This document shows, piece after piece, positions 59,580 through 64,000 of a DNA stretch of 64,000 nt (position 1 is its first letter; every line of letters starts with the position of its first letter). The stretch covers positions 388,264 through 452,263 of the forward strand of contig JBBCJU010000006.1 of the NCBI GenBank assembly GCA_037190145.1. The letters run 5' to 3'. The position numbers were made by a program, and so were the translations under genes. The DNA is from 55-13 sp037190145 (GTDB lineage: Bacteria > Armatimonadota > Fimbriimonadia > Fimbriimonadales > Fimbriimonadaceae). The notes under the pieces are model-generated. The model was not told the DNA's origin. It saw only the letters and a list, made by a program, of their open reading frames with translations, and searched no databases.

Positions 59580-60053
59580 ATGAGTGATTTGACTGAACCT
59601 TTGGTTTTGCATGTCGAAGACAATGTTGATGACGAGATGCTGGTAAAGAGGGCTCTGCGTAGCGGTGTTCCTCAAAATACGTTGATAAATGCCCGAGATG
59701 GGCGTGAAGCATTTGCATACCTGTTTGAAGGAAAGCTTTTAAGTGGTTTAACTGAGCACCGATTGCCCAACTTAATCCTCTTAGATCTTAAGCTTCCGAT
59801 ATTGGGTGGCTTAGATATCCTCGAAAAGCTCCGTTCCACAGAAGCAACGAAGCAGATCCCCGTCGTCGTCTTGACTTCGTCGGATGAGGAGAGAGATATC
59901 GAGCGTTGCTATCGTTTGGGAGCAAATAGCTATGTAGCAAAGCCGGTAGATTTCGACCGATTCGTAGAGTCGGTGAAGCGAATTGGAAACTATTGGCTTG
60001 AAACGAATAGAATGCCCTGGTCCATCACATCGATAGTGATGTCTATCTTATAG
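59580..60053 (+). CDS. Single-domain response regulator (Rcp1-like)
   Basis: A 157-residue receiver domain: HVEDNVDDEMLVKRAL (acidic pocket), LILLDLKLPILGGLDILEKLR (phospho-acceptor Asp), VVVLTSSDEERD (Thr/Ser) and AKPVDF (Lys). The longer N-terminal helix and 'NVDDEML.KRAL' pattern match Rcp1-type regulators that partner with phytochrome or other histidine kinases. No output domain or kinase is adjacent, so it acts by protein contact. A terminator follows and overlaps the end of flhA. Confidence 0.93.
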   Translation: MSDLTEPLVLHVEDNVDDEMLVKRALRSGVPQNTLINARDGREAFAYLFEGKLLSGLTEHRLPNLILLDLKLPILGGLDILEKLRSTEATKQIPVVVLTSSDEERDIERCYRLGANSYVAKPVDFDRFVESVKRIGNYWLETNRMPWSITSIVMSIL

Positions 60054-60092
60054 TTTCTGAGTCCTAGATATTTAGAGATCAAGAGACTTTTG

Positions 60093-60129
60093 AAAGCCTC
60101 TACACTTACAACGGTGTAGGGGCTTTTTT
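60093..60129 (+). terminator. Rho-independent terminator of the response regulator gene
   Basis: An imperfect stem AAAGCCTCTACAC/GTGTAGGGGCTTT (one G-U pair) with an eight-base loop and a T6 tract at 60124-60129, overlapping the stop of flhA on the other strand. Confidence 0.85.
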
Positions 60130-62200
60130 ATGCAGCTCGTACTGCACCAATAAACTCCACCTCTGCCCGCGATGCGATCTCGTTGTAAGCGAGGACGGAA
60201 AGACTTGGGATGTACTTCTCTAGAAGTCGCCGAAGGGGAAGTCGTAGCTGGGTTGAACAGATCAGCACGGCTTGGTAGCCACGATTGAGCGCATTGTCCA
60301 TTTCGCTTTGTAGCTTTGCGATGACGTCTGATTGGGTTGCAGGGTCAAGGACAAGCGATGAGCCAAAGTTGGTGAGATTGATGCACTCGTTGAGTTTTCG
60401 CTCAAGTACAGGCTCTAGTGTGATGCAGTAAAGCTTGTTCTCATGGTCCAAATACTGACGTGTGATTGTCCTGGCGATGGCGGCTCGCACGAGTTCTCCC
60501 AACTGGTCTGGATCCTTAACTCTGGCTCCAAAGTCAGCCATTGTTTCTAGAATGGTCACCATATCGCGGATTGGAATCCGCTCTCGAAGAAGATGCTGGA
60601 GGACTTTCTGAACATCACCAATCTGAAGAACATTTGGAACTAGCTCATTAACGACCGTTTCATTGACTTGCTTCGCGTTATCAATCAATGTTTGGACGTC
60701 TTGTCGACTCAATAACTCGGATGCATAAGATTTAACGATCTCGGCCAAGTGCGTGCTGATAACAGCGCTTGGTTCGATGATGGTATATCCGGCTCGATCT
60801 GCCATTTCTCGCATTCCAGGATCAATCCACAAAGCCTCAAGGCCAAAGACAGGATCTTTCGTCGGGGTGCCTGGGACGGGATGAAGGATTGCTCCGCTAC
60901 TAACGGCTAAGAATTCTGCTGGGGAAGAAACTGAGCGGGCAACTTCTTCACCCCTAACCTTGATAACGTACTCGTTGTTTTGTAGATGGACGGAATCTCT
61001 TATCCGGACGGTGGGCATGACAAAGCCCAAGTCAAGAGCAATCTGGCGCCGGGTTGCAGTGATCCGTTCTGATAAATCTCCGCCCACTCTGGGATCTGCT
61101 AACCGAGTGAGTCCATAACCTATCTCTATTTCTAGCTGATCAACATTTAGGAAGGGCATGACCGCTTCTGGCCCGGAGGGTGCAGGAGGTGCGGCTGCTG
61201 CGGGTTTTTCTGTGGTGGGTTGGTCACCCTCCATCATCTTTGCCATGTTGGGGGTTTTCTGAATGAACTTGTAAAGTCCAAACATGACGCCTGCGCATGA
61301 CAGAAAAATGGTAGCGGGGAAGCCGGGAACAAAGGCCAGAGCCGTTAATGCGATGCCCGCAACACCAATGGCTTTAGGTTGGTTGAATAACTGGGTTGCA
61401 ACTTCCCCCCCCATGCTCCTATCTTGACCCGCTCTGGTAACCATTAAACCGCTGGCGGTCGAGATCAAGAGTGCAGGAAGCTGAGAAACAAGCCCCTCAC
61501 CGACTGAGAGGAGGGCATATTTTTGTAGGATGACTAATGCGTCACCTTCACCCTTTAAGAACCCGATGATGAAACCGCCGATAATATTGATGATGATGAT
61601 GAGAATGGAGGCAATGGCGTCGCCTTTTACAAACTTACTTGCACCATCCATTGCGCCATAAAAATCGGCTTCCTGTTTGATCTGCTTTCGTCGAGTCTTT
61701 GCTCCGTCTTCATCGATCAAGCCAGCGGCTAAGTCGGCGTCAATGGCCATCTGCTTACCTGGCATGGCGTCCAAAGTGAATCGGGCAACAACTTCAGATA
61801 CTCGGCCGGCACCATTTGTGATAACCACAAAGTTGACGACGACCAAGATCAAGAACGCCACAATGCCGACGACAAAATCGCCACCCATGACAAACTTTCC
61901 AAAGGTTTCGATAACGTGTCCGCCATCGCCTGTGCCCAAAATGAGTTTAGTTGCCGCAATGCTGAGTGCCAATCGGAATAGCGTGGTGATGAGCAACATG
62001 CTCGGAAACACACTGAATTGAAGCGGATCACTAATGTTCACCGAAGTGAGCAAGATCACAACCGAAGTGGTGATGGCAATAACCAACCCGAAGTCAAGGA
62101 TCCAGTGGGGAAGGGGCAAGATAAGCATGCCTACCACGACTAGGAGTCCGAGACCCGCTAAGAGGTCTGTGTGTTTAAGAAGCTTCTGAAAAGCAGACAT
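60128..62200 (-). CDS. flhA: Flagellar biosynthesis protein FlhA
   Basis: FlhA is the proton-driven export-gate component of the flagellar type III system and docks substrate-chaperone complexes. The 690-residue protein has eight membrane helices in its first half, the family region AITTSVVILLTSVNISDPLQFSVFPSMLLITTLFRLALSIAATKLIL, FIPIP-type MPGKQMAIDADL, and a large cytoplasmic domain with GYTIIEPSAVISTHLAEIVK. It is far from the hook operon in this window, so flagellar genes are scattered here. Confidence 0.97.
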   Translation of the reverse strand: MSAFQKLLKHTDLLAGLGLLVVVGMLILPLPHWILDFGLVIAITTSVVILLTSVNISDPLQFSVFPSMLLITTLFRLALSIAATKLILGTGDGGHVIETFGKFVMGGDFVVGIVAFLILVVVNFVVITNGAGRVSEVVARFTLDAMPGKQMAIDADLAAGLIDEDGAKTRRKQIKQEADFYGAMDGASKFVKGDAIASILIIIINIIGGFIIGFLKGEGDALVILQKYALLSVGEGLVSQLPALLISTASGLMVTRAGQDRSMGGEVATQLFNQPKAIGVAGIALTALAFVPGFPATIFLSCAGVMFGLYKFIQKTPNMAKMMEGDQPTTEKPAAAAPPAPSGPEAVMPFLNVDQLEIEIGYGLTRLADPRVGGDLSERITATRRQIALDLGFVMPTVRIRDSVHLQNNEYVIKVRGEEVARSVSSPAEFLAVSSGAILHPVPGTPTKDPVFGLEALWIDPGMREMADRAGYTIIEPSAVISTHLAEIVKSYASELLSRQDVQTLIDNAKQVNETVVNELVPNVLQIGDVQKVLQHLLRERIPIRDMVTILETMADFGARVKDPDQLGELVRAAIARTITRQYLDHENKLYCITLEPVLERKLNECINLTNFGSSLVLDPATQSDVIAKLQSEMDNALNRGYQAVLICSTQLRLPLRRLLEKYIPSLSVLAYNEIASRAEVEFIGAVRAA

Positions 62201-62337
62201 AATTCAACGCCCATTTAGGGGTCATTGGATTTATCGGCAAGATTGCTGGGAAATAGATGGTTATGAATTTGAAATTATAAAATTGCAATTCTTAATGAAA
62301 CCTAGAGCAGTCTGTTACGTTTATCCCTATAAGTGTC
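62201..62337. other. AT-rich divergent promoter gap
   Basis: An AT-rich gap of 137 bases between flhA and the TPR gene. It contains the palindrome AATTGCAATT (near 62280) and TATAAG just before the TPR ATG at 62338. No gene or strong fold is seen. Confidence 0.35.
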
Positions 62338-62754
62338 ATGTTGGAATCGATCGAGCAGGCTATGAAGCAAGGGAACTGGGAAGATGCAAGACATCTGGCG
62401 GGGCAGTTCATCCAACTTCAACCCGTTAATGCACGCGCGCAAGCGTATCTCGGACTTTGCCACTACCGCTGTGGCCAATTTGAAAAGGCAATCCCTCCTC
62501 TACAAAGAGCCATTGTGCTGGACGAGAATTTTTGGGAAGCAGGAACCTTGCTAGCCCAAACTTATGATCGGCTATTGAGGTTCGAAGAAGCTTTGCAGAT
62601 TGCGGAACGGTTTCTTGCGATTCGGCCAAGTGATCAGACTCTTATTCACTTACGGGACGGCCTACTTAGGAATGTGCCGCAGAAAATCACAGAGTCTTGG
62701 CAAAAATCTACACAACTTGACTGGCATCATATAGAACTTACACATCGAGACTAA
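62338..62754 (+). CDS. Small TPR-repeat protein
   Basis: A 138-residue cytoplasmic protein with about three TPR units (GNWEDARHLAGQFIQLQPVNARAQAYLGLCHYRCGQFEKAIPPLQRAI, FWEAGTLLAQTYDRLLRFEEALQIAERFLAIRPSD). TPRs mediate protein-protein contacts; the partner is unknown. It starts 27 bases before the WD40 gene and is likely co-transcribed with it. Confidence 0.78.
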   Translation: MLESIEQAMKQGNWEDARHLAGQFIQLQPVNARAQAYLGLCHYRCGQFEKAIPPLQRAIVLDENFWEAGTLLAQTYDRLLRFEEALQIAERFLAIRPSDQTLIHLRDGLLRNVPQKITESWQKSTQLDWHHIELTHRD

Positions 62755-62780
62755 AACTGGGTTAGGATGTAGTTTGCACT

Positions 62781-63686
62781 ATGAGTGTTTCTGCATTAAA
62801 CAAATCACCGCAAGTAATCGCACTGCACACGAGCCCAGTCAAGATCTTACGCTTTTCACCTTGTGGAAGCTTTTTAGCAACTGGTGACACGAATCTACAG
62901 ATTAAGATCTGGTGTGATGGGAAAGAAGTTGCCCACATTGATCCCCAAAGCCACGACGAGAAGATTCGCCCCACTGAGAATATTCGTGGGATGGAGTTTT
63001 CGGCCGATAGTAGGTTACTGTATGTAGCGGCTTCCGATACTTTGAATGCCTATGCGGTTCAAGATGGCGTGTTGGTCTGGCAATATAGACCCTCACGGCA
63101 TTTTGGTTTTCTTATCTCGTCCCCTCAGTCTTTGGCCGTTTCTGCGGATGGGCGTCTGGCTGTTTCTTTCGACTACGGGTCCCTAGCACTGTTTGATCCG
63201 TTTGGTCAGTTAGTCTATAAAGTGAGTGAGAATTCGGCACCAAGATTTCTTGCTTTTACGCCAACTGGCAAGTCAATGATTGGAGCAGATGGATTTCATC
63301 TCAGTGTTTGGGATACCGAGTCTGGCAAAGCTATTCACCGCTGGCAAGTTGAGGAGAAAATTTTCGCAATGACGTCTTCTCCAAAAGAGTCGATTATTGC
63401 TACGAGAGAGCTTTATACGATGTCCATTTACAACTTGGAACAATTCGAGAAAGTTTGCTCGCTACCTACGAATCGCGGTCTACCCGCAGTTGCTTTTTGC
63501 CCGAATGGCGATATCATCGCTTCTGCTGAGAAGAGTCGGGTTAGGTTGATTAACATGGAGTGTAGAGGCGTTCAAGACTTCTCATCTGGCGATTTGAGCA
63601 TCCTTTCCATAGGCTTTTCTCCTGATGGAAATCAAGTAATTGCCGGATGTGATAGCGGAGATGTTATTTCCTGGGACCGTGAGTGA
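62781..63686 (+). CDS. WD40-repeat beta-propeller protein
   Basis: A 301-residue protein with about six WD-like blades (LRFSPCGSFLATGDTNLQIKIWCDG, FSADSRLLYVAASDTLNAYAV, FTPTGKSMIGADGFHLSVWDT, FSPDGNQVIAGCDSGDVISWDRE). No signal peptide or enzymatic domain. Propellers like this act as protein-binding scaffolds. TAGTTT lies five bases before the ATG. It follows the TPR gene and is followed by a weak terminator and tRNA-Arg. Confidence 0.85.
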   Translation: MSVSALNKSPQVIALHTSPVKILRFSPCGSFLATGDTNLQIKIWCDGKEVAHIDPQSHDEKIRPTENIRGMEFSADSRLLYVAASDTLNAYAVQDGVLVWQYRPSRHFGFLISSPQSLAVSADGRLAVSFDYGSLALFDPFGQLVYKVSENSAPRFLAFTPTGKSMIGADGFHLSVWDTESGKAIHRWQVEEKIFAMTSSPKESIIATRELYTMSIYNLEQFEKVCSLPTNRGLPAVAFCPNGDIIASAEKSRVRLINMECRGVQDFSSGDLSILSIGFSPDGNQVIAGCDSGDVISWDRE

Positions 63687-63687
63687 G

Positions 63688-63705
63688 AGGATAGGGTATC
63701 CTTTT
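63688..63705 (+). terminator. Short hairpin with T-tract before tRNA-Arg
   Basis: AGGATA/TATCCT (63688-63693 with 63697-63702) with a three-base loop is followed by TTT. It may terminate the WD40 transcript; TATCCT could instead be the tRNA promoter -10. Confidence 0.4.
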
Positions 63706-63714
63706 CCCTCGCAC

Positions 63715-63790
63715 GCGCTCGTAGCTCAGTGGATAGAGCATCAGCTTGCGGAGCTGAGGGTCGGAGGTTCGAGTCCTCTCGAGCGCGCCA
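63715..63790 (+). tRNA. tRNA-Arg, anticodon GCG (reads CGC/CGT)
   Basis: A full cloverleaf: acceptor GCGCTCG/CGAGCGC, D arm GCTC-AGTGGATA-GAGC, anticodon arm TCAGC-TTGCGGA-GCTGA giving anticodon GCG, five-base variable loop, T arm GGAGG-TTCGAGT-CCTCT, discriminator G and encoded CCA. A20 and C35, the arginine identity elements, are present. Most bacteria use ACG (edited to ICG) for this box, so a GCG anticodon is uncommon. Confidence 0.93.
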
Positions 63791-63808
63791 TCTCTTCCGA
63801 TGTCCATA

Positions 63809-63851
63809 CCGGACACATAGGTTACATTTCGTTCCGGAGACATAGGTTACA
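63809..63851. repeat. 18-bp direct repeats at the IS end
   Basis: CCGGACACATAGGTTACA (63809-63826) and CCGGAGACATAGGTTACA (63834-63851) differ at one base and are likely transposase-binding sites. The second overlaps the transposase stop codon. Confidence 0.85.
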
Positions 63852-64000
63852 CCTTAATGGCTCCAAATGGGTTTTCTAGGGGTTGCAGACATCTCTCGTC
63901 GAGGTCGATGTACCCCAGGTCGAAGTTCATAAAAGAGACGAGCCATGTGTTTTCTTCCACCTCTTTGAGCCCCAGTTTCTGTCCTTGAAAGACGTGCGAA
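63847..64000 (-). CDS. IS481-family transposase, C-terminal fragment (runs off the window)
   Basis: The minus-strand frame reads VFQGQKLGLKEVEENTWL then VSFMNFDLGYIDLDERCLQ and PLENPFGAIKV before TAA. This closely matches the C-terminal 'GQ.vgi.ev....WLVSFM.YDLGYfD.....l.PL.NPFG' end of IS481-type DDE transposases. The catalytic core is outside the window, so intactness cannot be judged. It is present at about 50 residues. Confidence 0.82.
   Translation of the reverse strand, partial: SHVFQGQKLGLKEVEENTWLVSFMNFDLGYIDLDERCLQPLENPFGAIKV

Larger units (their letters stand above)
63801..64000 (-). mobile_element. End of an IS481-family insertion sequence (cut by window edge)
   Basis: Ten bases after tRNA-Arg a terminal region begins with TGTCC...GGACA and two copies of CCGGA(C/G)ACATAGGTTACA, spaced 25 bases apart, as in IS481-type ends with iterated transposase-binding repeats. 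The transposase gene enters from the right. The other end is outside the window. Confidence 0.75.

Noticed and set aside
1..64000. CRISPR arrays, rRNA genes, prophage or a full defence island
   Set aside because: No regularly spaced repeats, no rRNA sequence, and no phage structural or integrase genes were found.

Overview
The window looks like ordinary chromosome from a member of the Armatimonadota, probably the Fimbriimonadia. This is an inference. It rests on the pseudopilin N-terminus at 47251-47919 (FTLIELLVVIAIIAILAAIL followed by FPVFARAKAAAKKT), a PEP-CTERM protein with a VPEP sorting tail, a FlgD/TIGR02530/FlgE flagellar set, a tricorn-type protease, and base composition of about one half G+C by eye. 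Genes are tightly packed, many stops and starts overlap by a few bases, and both strands are used in short operons. There is no CRISPR array, no rRNA and no prophage. The only mobile element is the end of an IS481-type insertion sequence running off the right edge.

Layout. 1-8.9 kb: tail of a sugar-phosphate isomerase, a fused secDF behind a structured leader, then a leftward operon of a HAD phosphatase, a large basic-tailed glycosidase-like protein, era and a possible ZipA-fold protein. 9-13 kb: rightward flagellar hook operon fliK-flgD-TIGR02530 protein-flgE, with a folded leader before flgE. 13-23 kb: ridA, a four-helix-bundle protein, an uncharacterised dehydrogenase-like gene beside an acyl-ACP-reductase-like gene, purL, a TPR protein, nadK, an orphan peptide-ABC ATPase and phoU. 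23-32 kb: ribokinase, an FKBP protein, a polysaccharide-export ABC pair, a glycosyltransferase, greA, a lipoprotein, a probable small RNA, an M32 carboxypeptidase, a sugar dehydrogenase and an aldo-keto reductase. 32-37 kb: a BlaI/M56 regulatory pair with visible operators, then two secreted proteins. 37-47 kb: an aspartase/fumarase-family enzyme, homoserine dehydrogenase, a nucleotidyltransferase module, rph, rdgB, proline dehydrogenase, a glycosyltransferase, dusB, an amidohydrolase and a pseudopilin. 48-56 kb: a large protein of unknown function, rpsT, two FKBP proteins, a secreted protein, a DapA-like protein lacking its catalytic lysine, a GGDEF protein and hisF. 56-64 kb: tricorn protease, a response regulator, flhA, TPR and WD40 proteins, tRNA-Arg and the IS481 end.

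How the genes work together. Motility genes (fliK, flgD, flgE, flhA) share the window with a diguanylate cyclase and a structured flgE leader. Envelope functions include SecDF, the polysaccharide exporter, glycosyltransferases and secreted proteins. Much of the rest is housekeeping: nucleotide, NADP, amino-acid, RNA-processing and tRNA-modification enzymes.

The most notable signals are these: (a) a recurring -10 box (TAAACT, TATACT, TATCCT) six or seven bases before start codons, which implies many leaderless mRNAs; (b) a probable non-coding RNA at about 28150-28357; (c) folded leaders before secDF and flgE; (d) paired BlaI-type operators; and (e) several unusual proteins, namely the basic-tailed glycosidase-like protein, the AAR-like reductase with its catalytic cysteine, the DapA pseudoenzyme and the 605-residue protein.
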